Shown: positions 8,223-16,981, counted from the stretch's first letter. The stretch is 36,917 bases of DNA from an uncultured Prevotella sp. (GCA_900555035.1 USJX01000024.1:1-36917); one strand, 5' to 3'. Numbers and translations: made by a program. Notes: generated from the sequence alone by a model not told the origin.

Positions 8223-8248
8223 AACTACTATCGTTTTTGTTTGTGTGG

Positions 8249-8312
8249 CAAATTTAGGTATAATTGCCCGCATTTTACAAAAGAATTGTTCGAAAATATG
8301 AAAAAATAGTCT
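8249..8312 (-). promoter_or_regulatory. Promoter and operator of the GH97-GH43-GH127 operon
   Basis: On the minus strand the -7 box TAAATTTG (8249-8256) lies 21 bp from a TTTG at 8278-8281. Upstream are two half-sites in direct repeat: AGACTATT (ACTAT at 8306-8310) and GAACAATTC (ACAAT at 8285-8289), 21 bp apart, the proximal one ending 28 bp before the -7 box. The arrangement is shared with other promoters of the locus. Confidence 0.6.
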
Positions 8313-8318
8313 AAATAG

Positions 8319-8391
8319 ACGATAACGATATGATTTCTTTGTTTTTTTGGACGATACTTTTAGGCTACTAAATAAAAAAGGTGTAATTTTG
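8319..8391 (+). promoter_or_regulatory. Promoter and operator of the GH146 gene
   Basis: The -7 box TAATTTTG (8384-8391) is preceded, after exactly 28 bp, by ACGAT (8351-8355, within GGACGATACTTTTA). A weaker half-site ATGAT lies 21 bp upstream (8330-8334), and further ACGAT copies occur at 8319-8323 and 8325-8329. No good TTG box is present at the -33 position, which suggests dependence on an activator. Confidence 0.6.
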
Positions 8392-8448
8392 TCGGTGAAA
8401 TCAAACATACAGTAAAGACGAAATTAAACATATCATAAAATAGTAAAT

Positions 8449-11391
8449 ATGAATTTAAGACAAATATTAATAGTAGGAATAACAGGGGCTGCAACCATGC
8501 CGGCTGCCATGTCGGCGTCCACTGTCTATCGCACCATCTCTAAGGTGGCTGCGGTAGCTGTGGATTGCCCGCAGGGCACTGTTCCACGACTCCCAAATCT
8601 GGTGTGGGTAACCTATTCGGATGGTTACTCTGAGTATCGGCAGGTGCGCTGGACAAACGCTCCGCTTGCCGACGAACAGGCTGAGGCGGATGCGAAGAAG
8701 CATCCCGCAGGTAGCCAGTATGAGATAGGTGGATTCATCATCGGCGATGAATCCACCGACAACGGCTATCCCATCAAGGCTCAGATAAAGGTAGTGGAGG
8801 AGGGGTATCAGATTCCTCAGAACGAGGTGGCGCACACCTTCTCGCTTGCCGATGTAACTATCGACGGCGACAACCGACTCACCCACAATCGCGATGAGGC
8901 TATCCGTGAAATCTGCTCCTGGGACGTGAGCCAGCAACTCTACAACTATCGGGATTCCTACGCATTGAGCACCGAGGGCTACACCCGGAGCGACGGCTGG
9001 GATTCGCCTGATACCAAACTCAAGGGGCACGGTTCGGGCCACTACATGTCGGCCATCGCACAGGCATACGCCGTGGCAACCAAGCCCGAGCAGAAGGCCA
9101 TCCTCCGCCAAAACATCACCCGCATGGTGAACGAACTGCGCGAGTGCCAGGAGAAGACCTTCGTGTTCAACAAGGAACTGAACCGCTACTGGGAGGCGAG
9201 AGATTTCGCTCCCGAGGCTGAACTCAGAGAGATGAAGGGCACCTGGGCTGCCTTTGATGAATACAAGAAGCATCCTGAGCAGTATGGCTACGGCTACATC
9301 AACGCCATTCCGGCTCAGCATTGCGCCCTGATAGAAATGTATCGTGCCTACAACAACAGCGACTGGGTGTGGGCGCCTTACTACAGCGTGCACAAGCAGC
9401 TGGCAGGACTCATCGACATAGCCACCTATTTTGATGATAAGGAAATCTGCGACAAGGCACTTCTCATAGCCAAGGACATGGGGCTCTGGGTGTGGAACCG
9501 AATGCATTATCGCACTTACGTGAAGCAGGAGGGCAACCAGGATGAGCGCAGAGCCAAACCGGGCAACCGATACGAGATGTGGGATATGTACATAGCCGGA
9601 GAGGTGGGAGGAATGAGCGAATCGCTCTCCCGACTTTCCGAGATGGTTTCCAATCCGGATGAGAAGGCGAAGCTCCTCGAGGCTGCCAACTGCTTTGATG
9701 CGCCTAAGTTCTTCGACCCGCTGAGCAGGAACATCGACGACATCCGCACCCGTCATGCTAACCAGCACATCCCGATGATTATCGGAGCCTTGCGCAGTTA
9801 CAAGAGCAATCAGAAGTCCTATTATTACAATCTGGCTCAGAACTTCTGGAGTCTGGTGCAGGGCAGATACATGTATGCGATGGGTGGCGTAGGCAACGGC
9901 GAGATGTTCCGCCAGCCCTATACGCAGATTCTGAGCATGGCAACCAACGGCTTGCAGGAGGGCGAATCGCAGGCTTATCCTGACATCAACGAAACCTGCT
10001 GCGCCTACAATCTCATCAAGCTGACCAAGGATCTGAACTGCTATCAGCCTGACAATGCGCAGTATCTCGACTACATCGAGCGCACGCTGTATAATCAGAT
10101 TATCGGTTCGCTGAATCCGGAGAAGTATCAAACCTGCTATCAGTATGCGGTGGGCTTGAATGCTACCAAGCCCTTCGGCAACGAGACTCCTCAGAGCACC
10201 TGCTGCGGCGGAACGGGTTCGGAGAATCACACCAAATACCAGCAGTCGGCTTATTTCGCCAACGACAACACCCTCTGGGTGGGACTCTATATGCCAACTA
10301 CCCTGCGCTGGAAGGCGAAGGGCGTGACCATCAAGCAGGACTGTCTGTGGCCGGCTCAGCATTCTTCTATCAGGATTACCCAGGGCGAGGGCAATTTCAC
10401 GCTGAAGCTCCGTGTGCCATACTGGGCAACAAGAGGTTTCTCGGTGAAGGTGAACGGCAAGGAGGTGGCGAAGGAATATCAGCCTAGTAGCTATGTGGAG
10501 CTCGCGAAGAAGCACTGGCAGGTGGGCGACGTGATTGAAATAGAAATGCCTTTCAGCAAGCATATTGAATATGGAGCCGACAAGCTTTCGAGCGATGTGG
10601 CGAGTCTGGACGGCACTCCGCTGAAGACATCGTGGGTAGGAACCCTGATGTATGGACCGCTGGTCATGGCGGGTACGGGTGCACAGACCTGGAGCCAGGC
10701 TACGCTGAACATCGACTCGAAACTGAGCAAGATTACGGTGGGCGAATCAAACGGAGTAACCACGGGAGCCGGAGCCAATCTTCTTACCCTGAAGATGGAT
10801 GGCAAGGAGTTCCAGCCGGATTACTATCGCAATGCCAACAGTACGCATTACTACCGCATTAATCTGACGGATGCCAAGAGCAGGAAGAGCAAGAAGGCGA
10901 AGTTGGATTTCACGGAGCTGAATTCTCTCTTGAATCTTGCTGCCGAGCGCAAGACTGCTCAGGAGCAATGGAAAGCTCAGGAACAAAGGAAAGCTCAGGA
11001 GCAATGGAATGCTCTTTCGCAGAAGGTTCCTGAGTATGCGCCATGGGCTCCATTCGGTTACGAGCGGATGCTGAAGGCTGAGGCTGAGGCACAGAAGCTG
11101 GTGGCGAAGGGCAAGAAGCAGGTAACCCAGGATGAACTGGAGGGCACTGCTGCCATCCTGAACCGTGCCATCAACACGATGCGCCCTGGCAATCTTGCCG
11201 AGTTGGAGGATCTTCGTGAACTTTCGGGCTTGCTCCGCAGGGCTGGCTGGCCGGACGAAAAGAGCAACAAAGATTTGAAAGATGCCGTAAACTATGGCAG
11301 AATGGTTCAGAAATACGTGACCGACGGAAGCGGCACGCACGATATGATTCGTGCAGCCGTGGAGAAGCTGAAAAAGGCGCTGGGACAATAA
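8449..11391 (+). CDS. GH146-type beta-L-arabinofuranosidase with Ig-like domain
   Basis: Predicted 980-residue secreted enzyme of the DUF1680 (GH127/GH146) group; GH146 members remove beta-L-arabinofuranose. After a signal peptide (about 1-23), residues 25-118 resemble a bacterial Ig-like group 4 domain (GTVPRLPNLVWVTYSDG, then QVRW). The catalytic barrel follows at about 125-620, from VAHTFSLADVTID through HGSGHYMSAIAQAYA. The metal/catalytic residues are visible as E515 and C517 (NETCCAYN) and C585-C586 (STCCGGTGSENH). Beta-sandwich domains run to about 820, then a charged helical tail begins, including three 6-residue QEQ-type repeats near 837-854. Single-gene unit with its own operator-bearing promoter, divergent from GH97, ending at a strong terminator. 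The family call is firm; the exact linkage is inferred. Confidence 0.85.
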   Translation: MNLRQILIVGITGAATMPAAMSASTVYRTISKVAAVAVDCPQGTVPRLPNLVWVTYSDGYSEYRQVRWTNAPLADEQAEADAKKHPAGSQYEIGGFIIGDESTDNGYPIKAQIKVVEEGYQIPQNEVAHTFSLADVTIDGDNRLTHNRDEAIREICSWDVSQQLYNYRDSYALSTEGYTRSDGWDSPDTKLKGHGSGHYMSAIAQAYAVATKPEQKAILRQNITRMVNELRECQEKTFVFNKELNRYWEARDFAPEAELREMKGTWAAFDEYKKHPEQYGYGYINAIPAQHCALIEMYRAYNNSDWVWAPYYSVHKQLAGLIDIATYFDDKEICDKALLIAKDMGLWVWNRMHYRTYVKQEGNQDERRAKPGNRYEMWDMYIAGEVGGMSESLSRLSEMVSNPDEKAKLLEAANCFDAPKFFDPLSRNIDDIRTRHANQHIPMIIGALRSYKSNQKSYYYNLAQNFWSLVQGRYMYAMGGVGNGEMFRQPYTQILSMATNGLQEGESQAYPDINETCCAYNLIKLTKDLNCYQPDNAQYLDYIERTLYNQIIGSLNPEKYQTCYQYAVGLNATKPFGNETPQSTCCGGTGSENHTKYQQSAYFANDNTLWVGLYMPTTLRWKAKGVTIKQDCLWPAQHSSIRITQGEGNFTLKLRVPYWATRGFSVKVNGKEVAKEYQPSSYVELAKKHWQVGDVIEIEMPFSKHIEYGADKLSSDVASLDGTPLKTSWVGTLMYGPLVMAGTGAQTWSQATLNIDSKLSKITVGESNGVTTGAGANLLTLKMDGKEFQPDYYRNANSTHYYRINLTDAKSRKSKKAKLDFTELNSLLNLAAERKTAQEQWKAQEQRKAQEQWNALSQKVPEYAPWAPFGYERMLKAEAEAQKLVAKGKKQVTQDELEGTAAILNRAINTMRPGNLAELEDLRELSGLLRRAGWPDEKSNKDLKDAVNYGRMVQKYVTDGSGTHDMIRAAVEKLKKALGQ
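10957..11010 (+). repeat. Three 18-bp tandem repeats in the GH146 tail
   Basis: Units at 10957-10974, 10975-10992 and 10993-11010, each starting GCTCAGGA, encode three AQEQ-containing hexapeptides. The first and third differ at only one base. They form a charged helix-forming linker whose length could vary between strains. Confidence 0.85.
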
Positions 11392-11542
11392 TTTCTGGAT
11401 TCCCGGAAAATAAAGTAAAGAAAAATAAAGCAATAAATTGAATAGTTGATCATAAATAGGTTTATTAGAATGGTTTGTTAGTTTAAAAGCTAAGCAATTA
11501 GAAGCTTAGTAAACGAAAACAAAATGTTAATCCAAAGATAGA

Positions 11543-11583
11543 GCGGTAGTACTAGTGATTAGTATTACCGCTTGCTTTTTTTT
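11543..11583 (+). terminator. Terminator of the GH146 gene
   Basis: A 12-bp stem (11543-11554 with 11560-11571, GCGGTAGTACTA against TAGTATTACCGC, one G-U pair) with a five-base loop, followed by a run of eight or more T. Confidence 0.88.
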
Positions 11584-11662
11584 ATGTCTTTTATGTCTTT
11601 CTATGTCTTTTCTATACCCTGGAGGTCGTAAAGACTAGCGGATTTACGTTCTTGAAAACAGA

Positions 11663-11700
11663 AAAGAAGGTGCGTCATGGATTTATGACACACCCTCTTT
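11663..11700 (-). terminator. Terminator of the DUF4859-like gene
   Basis: Stem 11669-11678/11685-11694 (GGTGCGTCAT against ATGACACACC, one wobble), extended outwards by AAAGA/TCTTT pairs after one mismatch. Leftward transcripts end in a pyrimidine-rich tail. It can probably work in both directions. Confidence 0.75.
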
Positions 11701-11716
11701 GATATTTTGATATTAT

Positions 11717-11753
11717 TTAGAAAATAATCTTCTTATTAGAAAATAACCTTCTT
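11717..11753 (-). repeat. Echo of the DUF4859-like gene's 3' end
   Basis: Plus-strand 11736-11753 (end of the gene with its stop) and 11717-11734 match at 17 of 18 bases with a 19-bp shift. The shift is not a multiple of three, so it is not an extension of the coding frame. Confidence 0.85.
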
Positions 11754-14291
11754 TCCGTTCTTGATGTACATCTGACCCTTGGCTGGGTGAGCAATTTCCA
11801 TACCCTGGAGATTGTAGATCTTGCCATTCTTCACGCTCTCAACCTTGATGTCCTTAATGCCTGTTGTGTATGATTCGTTGTCAACCACGGTGACATTGTA
11901 GATATACTGCTTGCCATCTACCTCGAAACAGAATGTGGTAATAATCTTCCATGCATCCTCTTCAATGCTGGTAGAAGCTGTAACGTTGTAAACATCCCAC
12001 TCCTCATTGTCTGGATTGTAAGCGATACCGAAGGCACCGTCACCGCCGGCATTGTAGGTTCCGTCCTTATCGAAGGTGTAACCGCTGCTAGGAGTAACAT
12101 TGACACTGGTGAATGTACCAGATGCGGTCATTACCTTGAAGTAACCCTTATCATCGTTGAGAAGGTCTTCTGCTGGTACGCCGAGAGCCTCTGCAGCCTT
12201 ACTCAAGTCGAGCTTGAAGTGCATGTCTTCGTCCTTAGATGAAGATACGGTCATGTTCTCTGTACCTACTGTCTCAGCTGATTCGATGGCGCTTACGAAC
12301 GAGATGTTGAAGTCAATCTGAATCATATCGTAGGTATCATCGTTTACAAGATACAGCTTAGCCTTGTAAACATCGCCAGCCTTGTTGATATTAGGAACCT
12401 GGAATACGGCGAAGTCGCCTGCTGATAAACCGTTGGCGGCACTCTGCAACCAGCAGATACCTACAGGAGCCTCTGTATTTCCGCTCCAAAGGTGACCCTG
12501 ACCGTTCTTGCCGAGCCATACACCTGGCTTAGGATCGCAAGCATATACTGAATATGGAGCATAGAGCTTGCCGTCAACCTGCAGTGAGTCTGCCAGGTCG
12601 CAATACAGGGTAGGAGAATCTGTGCCAATCAGCTGCTGGCACTCTTCCTTGGTAAGGCTGAATGTAGTCTGGTTGTTGTCTGAAATGTAAGCATCTGCAC
12701 TGGCAATTACCTGCTTAGCCACCTTCTTGTTGGCTACCACCTTCCAAGAGGTGTGGGCAGCCTGCTGCTTGTCAACCACATTACACTTCAGGGTGATGGT
12801 GAAGTATTTGTTGCCGGCTACATAATATACCTTGGCAGTATAGCTGGTGCCTGCCTTCTGGTGTAAACCGGCGAAGAGACCTACGCCAATCTTGCCAGGC
12901 TCGCCTGCCTTTTCCAATGTTACGAACAATGGACTTGCCTCGCCATCCTTCCAGCTGGTTTTGTGGCTTTCGCCATCCATCCAGTAACCATAAGCACCAG
13001 CATCGGTGTTGCCAGGATAGAAGGTCTCATCGTCCTTGGCTACCTTAAACTGGATAGCTGAATTGTCGGTAATGCCCAGAGCAGCCTTGATGGCCTCGAG
13101 GTCGATTTCCTTATAAACTACTCCGTAGTCGCCTGTAAACTGGTTGAACTCGAGTTCAACATTGATATTACCGGTATTCTCCATCTCTGCGATGCTTGCT
13201 GCGGCTGCAGCCTCGCAGGTTACATTATAGTTAATCTGATAGTACTTGTCACCATACATGAGGTAGATAGAAGCCACCAGATTGTCGTTGGCCTTCAGAT
13301 TGCCTGGATACTGCCCCAGGTTGCAGGTGATAGAGTCGCCATCAAACTTGAAGCCTTCGATAAAGAGCTTGTCTTCTCCGCCATAGTTGGTTGCACCCAG
13401 GATAGGAGATTCCTCGCCCTGATGTTCCTCGCCCTGACCGTATATTGTAGTGCGATACCAGAAGCCAGGAGCTGAAGCTGTTGACTTGTTGGTCAGTGTA
13501 TCGTTGGCGATTCCGCTGTTGGTATTGTCATATCCGATGGTGTAGATCATCTTTTCTAGACTCATGGTCTTGAACTTATCGAGATCGATGCCCAACTTCT
13601 CTGCAATTTCTTTAGCATCTACCTTCAAGGATGTAGCTTCGTAACCCTGCACATCGGTACGGGTGGTCTTTACGGTAGCCTCGCCTGTCTTGGTCATCTT
13701 ATCAGCCAATTCAGAGCGGAGCACTGTGACAGGAGTAGGAACTTCTGCTGGTGTGTTGATATTATAGGTGACATCGAATGTAGCCGTCTTGCCTCCGTAG
13801 GTCAGCGCAAACTTCTTGGTGTTGGTTTCACCGCCAATGAATGCGTTTGGATACTGAAGGAGGGAGATGGTGAAAGCATCCTCGTTAGCATCCCAGGCAG
13901 ATTCAGCGTGGTAGGCAGCCTGCTCGCCGTAAGGCTGCAGAGTACCATCTTTACCGAACCACATGCCGTTGAAGTTGCCGTTGTAGCCGGAAGCGTCTGT
14001 TGGAACCAGGGCATCATCTACGTATGCCTGGAACATGGCGTCGCCGCTTGGGGTAACGCCTTCGGCTGTGTTGGTCTCGAGCCAGGTCTTCAGGGCGTTT
14101 ACCAAAGTTGCAGTATCGGTGTTCAGCGTCTGGGCTACTTCTGTCAGCTTAAAGGTGGCAGGAACGGCTTCGTAAGAGCTGTTAGGATACTGGGTCACAG
14201 TTTGACTGTACTGTGCATTTGCCGATAGGCCGAGAAGGCTTGCTACGGCTGTCAGCATAAGATGTCTGACGTTTTGAGTACTTGTTTTCAT
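11736..14291 (-). CDS. Secreted protein of about five DUF4859-like repeats
   Basis: Protein of 851 residues, exported by a signal peptide (about 1-26, LSANAQ). I see five degenerate modules of roughly 130-180 residues. Each opens with an amphipathic helix (such as FKLTEVAQTL, EIAEKLGIDLDK, LEAIKAALGI, LTKEECQQLIG, LSKAAEALGV), continues with a Gly/Trp/Tyr-rich middle (GMWFGKDG, GYWMDGES, GVWLGKNG) and closes with paired strands (FALTYGGK, YYQINYNV, YFTITLKC, MIQIDFNI, YIYNVTVV). This fits the DUF4859 type often found with Bacteroidota PULs. The C-terminus, GKIYNLQGMEIAHPAKG then YIKNGKKVIF, resembles type IX sorting tails of Prevotella. No catalytic motif was seen; a surface glycan-binding role is a guess. 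Monocistronic, divergent from the SusCD operon, with its own operator-like site. Confidence 0.6.
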   Translation of the reverse strand: MKTSTQNVRHLMLTAVASLLGLSANAQYSQTVTQYPNSSYEAVPATFKLTEVAQTLNTDTATLVNALKTWLETNTAEGVTPSGDAMFQAYVDDALVPTDASGYNGNFNGMWFGKDGTLQPYGEQAAYHAESAWDANEDAFTISLLQYPNAFIGGETNTKKFALTYGGKTATFDVTYNINTPAEVPTPVTVLRSELADKMTKTGEATVKTTRTDVQGYEATSLKVDAKEIAEKLGIDLDKFKTMSLEKMIYTIGYDNTNSGIANDTLTNKSTASAPGFWYRTTIYGQGEEHQGEESPILGATNYGGEDKLFIEGFKFDGDSITCNLGQYPGNLKANDNLVASIYLMYGDKYYQINYNVTCEAAAAASIAEMENTGNINVELEFNQFTGDYGVVYKEIDLEAIKAALGITDNSAIQFKVAKDDETFYPGNTDAGAYGYWMDGESHKTSWKDGEASPLFVTLEKAGEPGKIGVGLFAGLHQKAGTSYTAKVYYVAGNKYFTITLKCNVVDKQQAAHTSWKVVANKKVAKQVIASADAYISDNNQTTFSLTKEECQQLIGTDSPTLYCDLADSLQVDGKLYAPYSVYACDPKPGVWLGKNGQGHLWSGNTEAPVGICWLQSAANGLSAGDFAVFQVPNINKAGDVYKAKLYLVNDDTYDMIQIDFNISFVSAIESAETVGTENMTVSSSKDEDMHFKLDLSKAAEALGVPAEDLLNDDKGYFKVMTASGTFTSVNVTPSSGYTFDKDGTYNAGGDGAFGIAYNPDNEEWDVYNVTASTSIEEDAWKIITTFCFEVDGKQYIYNVTVVDNESYTTGIKDIKVESVKNGKIYNLQGMEIAHPAKGQMYIKNGKKVIF

Positions 14292-14388
14292 AAATCTTAT
14301 TTTTTGTTAGTTATGTTAGTTATTTTGGATATGGAGCACCACACTTATAATATGAAGTGCTTCGCATTGCCCGTTTTTGATTACGCTG

Positions 14389-14431
14389 CAAATGTAATAC
14401 AAATATTGAAATAGTACTATAAAAATCGTCT
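14389..14431 (-). promoter_or_regulatory. Promoter and operator of the DUF4859-like gene
   Basis: Minus-strand -7 box TACATTTG (14389-14396). The half-site AGACGATT (ACGAT at 14425-14429) ends exactly 28 bp before it. A second half-site 21 bp further upstream is not recognisable on this strand. There is no clear TTG at -33. Confidence 0.55.
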
Positions 14432-14446
14432 GAAAATGTGGTAGTT

Positions 14447-14514
14447 GGACGAATTTGTTGTTGAATCGGACGATTCTTTTAGTGCTCGTTTTGCTTCGGA
14501 GGAATGTTTTAGTG
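14447..14514 (+). promoter_or_regulatory. Direct-repeat operator upstream of the SusCD operon
   Basis: GGACGA at 14447-14452 recurs at 14468-14473, a 21-bp shift, and the second copy continues as GGACGATTCTTTTAGTG. A further related copy (TCGGAGGAATGTTTTAGTG, 14496-14514) matches 14466-14484 at 16 of 19 positions, shifted by 30 bp. The motif is the one found next to four other promoters of the locus, but here it lies about 90 bp upstream of the best -7 box. Confidence 0.55.
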
Positions 14515-14539
14515 AATGGACATATTTATTAGTTTTAAA

Positions 14540-14571
14540 TTTGCTTGTCTTTTTATTTTTATATACTTTTG
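14540..14571 (+). promoter_or_regulatory. Promoter of the metallopeptidase/SusCD operon
   Basis: TTTG (14540-14543), 20-bp spacer, then TACTTTTG (14564-14571): a good Bacteroidota promoter. Transcription would start about 23 bases before the ATG at 14601. A second possible -7 box, TAAATTTG, lies at 14536-14543. Confidence 0.65.
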
Positions 14572-14600
14572 CACCGACAATTAAACTAAACTTAAAAGAG

Positions 14601-16928
14601 ATGAAACAAGACTATCTTTTCCGCAACATGAACCGAGCATTCTTAGGAATTTCGCTGGCTCTTTGTTCGTTTAGCGCAACTGCAGCAAACTCGGAAATCA
14701 CCGATAAGGTTTGGCGCATGTCTGCATCTGTTCAGTCGGTTGGCAGACCTGTTGATTTAATCAACGATGGCAATGCCAATGTCAACGCCCCATACTGGTC
14801 TTCTCAGCATGGTTCGGCGTTTTATGGTCAATATGAATATGTAGAACTCCAATGGGAGTTTAAGGCAAAGGTGAGCAGCATCCAGGTTTTCTGGACCACC
14901 GCTTCTGGCGACATCGCCCTGCCTACCGATGCCTATGTGGCTTATTGGGATGGAAACGAATGGGTAAAGAGTACACCTATTAATAATATATCCAAGCGCG
15001 GACTTTCCAATACTGCTACTGATGTGTCTTCTGATAGAATCAGAATCTATATGAAGAGTGACAAGGCATGTGGCATTCGAGAGGTGAATGTTTATGGTGA
15101 GATTGTCTATGACCCTTCGGTGCCCTACAAGTGGCCTTCTTATTCCCCAACCCTGGATTACGACTATCGGAGTGAATATCCTTCCTTGCAGCCGCCAACC
15201 AAGTTCTTGCCAGAGAACAATAATCAGCAGGGCTACATGGCTGATGGATGGTGGGCGATAGCCTGGGGACCTAAAACCAGCAAGTATGTGACCGAAGAAG
15301 CCAAGAAGAACATCCTCAAGAAGATGAACGAAGACTTCGCCTACTTCCGCGATGTGATGGGCTGGCCGCCAGACAAGCGAGCACGCAATGGTTATTACAG
15401 TACGGTATATGTATATGGAAGTGGCTTGTATAGCGACTCAGCCGACTCTACGGAAATGGGAGGGTGGCAAAGTGCCACCTATTATAATAATGCCAGCTGG
15501 CCTATGGTCAACATCAGTTATTATCCTATCGCCTGCTTCGACCCTTCTTTCACCTACGACTCTTACCACAGTAAGACCGTGACCGACCAGACCTTCCAGC
15601 AGAATGCATGCGTACATGAGGGCATTCATGCCATCTTCGCCGACCTGGAAGGCTGCAAGCAGTCTGCCTGGTATCAGGAGGCTGGCAACACCTGGCTGCA
15701 AGCTGAGGCTGAGGTAAAGAAGAGCGGAAAGACTCCAGAGAGCATGGGCTATCTGAGTGCGGGCAACATGATTGCTCCTTTCATGCCGATAGAATGCTAT
15801 TCGGGCTGGTTGCTGGATGATTCCTTCGGCGGACCGAGTGCAGAAGGTGTAAATATGTATGGTGACAATGGGCAGATTTGCACCTGGCGCAATCTTCTGG
15901 GTGGCGTGCAATATGGAGAACTGTTCCCTCACTTTGTAAGCGAAATCCTGGGCAAGGGAAGTATTCCATGGATTTGGCGAAACTGCAAGACCCGAGTGCT
16001 CGAAGGAATGGCTGGAACCCTGGGCGACCGACAGATGCGCCACCTCATCACCGAGTATCGTGCCCGACAGGCGATGATTGATGTGGGTGTGTGGTCAACA
16101 GCCTGCAGAAAACTGCTCAACGACAACTGGCTAGTTGACATCAAGCAGGAATGGTCGCCTTATTCACAAAGCGTGAAGACTTGGCAAGCTACTCCATACG
16201 CCAACATGTATAAGTGTAACGAGACTGATAGTGCAGGATGGTATTATCCGGAATACAGAACCACGCCAGGATGGAGCGGTGCCAACCAGGTGCCATTGCA
16301 CGTAGATGGCACCAAGGGCAACACGGTGAGCATCCATTTCAAGCCACTTGGCTCCAACATGGTCTGCCAGTTGTGCTACCGCACCAAGCGAGGCAAGATA
16401 TATTACTCGCAGCCTGTGGAGGGAGAGGGCGACGTAGCCATGACCCTGCATGAAGAGCCTGCCAATGGCGTAGTGATTGCCGTCATCTCAAACACCGATT
16501 ATATTTATGAGAACGATGAAACCCGCAAGCGCCATTTCGACTACCGATTGAAGATGGGCGAGCATGTGTATCAGCCAGCCAAGGCCCAGATGAAGTGGTA
16601 TATGTACACGTTAAGACTCTCTGACCCAACTTTCAAGAAACCGACTACGGGCATTGAAAATCTTCAGAACGATGAGGCTGCCAAGTTTGCTCTGGTGGTA
16701 AACAAGACGATAGTTCGTGCGGGAGAGAGTTTGCCTATCAGCGTGAAGGCTGCTGGCAGATACCAGATTCCTGTGGTGATGTATTCTGCCAATGGTGCGG
16801 CTGTTTATTCACAGAGCTTCATGCGCGATGGTGATTATCACATTCCAGGTAATCTTTCAGCAGGTCTCTATTTCTTGAAGGCGTATAACGGACGTGAAAG
16901 TTCGGCGGTGAAGATTATAGTGAAATAA
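14601..16928 (+). CDS. Secreted putative zinc metallopeptidase with F5/8C-like domain
   Basis: Protein of 775 residues with a signal peptide (about 1-29, FSATAA). Residues about 35-168 look like a discoidin/F5-8C carbohydrate-binding domain (PVDLINDGN to CGIREVNVYGE). The central part has H339-E340-G341-I342-H343 in CVHEGIHAIFADLEG, followed by E360 in WYQEAGNTWLQ: an HExxH motif with a Glu 17 residues after the second His, as in gluzincin-type zinc peptidases. The family may be DUF6055-like, from memory. The C-terminal 80 residues (ISVKAAGRYQIPVVMYSANG to GLYFLKAYNG) resemble a type IX sorting tail, suggesting surface delivery. The open frame extends upstream to 14445 but only from a TTG and across the promoter, so the ATG at 14601 is chosen. 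First gene of the eight-gene operon. Activity is inferred; a catalytically dead binding protein is possible. Confidence 0.65.
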   Translation: MKQDYLFRNMNRAFLGISLALCSFSATAANSEITDKVWRMSASVQSVGRPVDLINDGNANVNAPYWSSQHGSAFYGQYEYVELQWEFKAKVSSIQVFWTTASGDIALPTDAYVAYWDGNEWVKSTPINNISKRGLSNTATDVSSDRIRIYMKSDKACGIREVNVYGEIVYDPSVPYKWPSYSPTLDYDYRSEYPSLQPPTKFLPENNNQQGYMADGWWAIAWGPKTSKYVTEEAKKNILKKMNEDFAYFRDVMGWPPDKRARNGYYSTVYVYGSGLYSDSADSTEMGGWQSATYYNNASWPMVNISYYPIACFDPSFTYDSYHSKTVTDQTFQQNACVHEGIHAIFADLEGCKQSAWYQEAGNTWLQAEAEVKKSGKTPESMGYLSAGNMIAPFMPIECYSGWLLDDSFGGPSAEGVNMYGDNGQICTWRNLLGGVQYGELFPHFVSEILGKGSIPWIWRNCKTRVLEGMAGTLGDRQMRHLITEYRARQAMIDVGVWSTACRKLLNDNWLVDIKQEWSPYSQSVKTWQATPYANMYKCNETDSAGWYYPEYRTTPGWSGANQVPLHVDGTKGNTVSIHFKPLGSNMVCQLCYRTKRGKIYYSQPVEGEGDVAMTLHEEPANGVVIAVISNTDYIYENDETRKRHFDYRLKMGEHVYQPAKAQMKWYMYTLRLSDPTFKKPTTGIENLQNDEAAKFALVVNKTIVRAGESLPISVKAAGRYQIPVVMYSANGAAVYSQSFMRDGDYHIPGNLSAGLYFLKAYNGRESSAVKIIVK

Positions 16929-16953
16929 AAAGCTGAATTTTATCGTGAAATAA
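16916..16953 (+). repeat. Echo of the metallopeptidase gene's 3' end
   Basis: TATAGTGAAATAA (16916-16928, with the stop codon) recurs as TATCGTGAAATAA at 16941-16953, 12 of 13 identical, shifted by 25 bp. Confidence 0.55.
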
Positions 16954-16981
16954 GAAAAACAACAATAAAAAATAACTGTTT

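Larger units (their letters stand above)
11392..11735. other. Convergent intergenic region
   Basis: Holds two hairpin terminators, one for each flanking gene, and between them a T-rich stretch with repeated ATGTCTTT (about 11583-11612). No gene was seen. Confidence 0.7.

Noticed and set aside
8223..8408. 62-codon extension of the GH97 frame
   Set aside because: It overlaps the GH97 promoter and puts basic and aromatic sequence before a clear signal peptide.
8467..10563. Open frame of almost 700 codons antisense to the GH146 gene
   Set aside because: It has no signal or family motif, reads as low-complexity Leu/Val/His/Arg-rich protein, and is explained by codon bias of the GH146 gene, whose catalytic residues are clear.
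14445..14600. N-terminal extension of the metallopeptidase frame from a TTG codon
   Set aside because: The stretch contains the promoter boxes and operator repeats; the ATG at 14601 gives a proper signal peptide.
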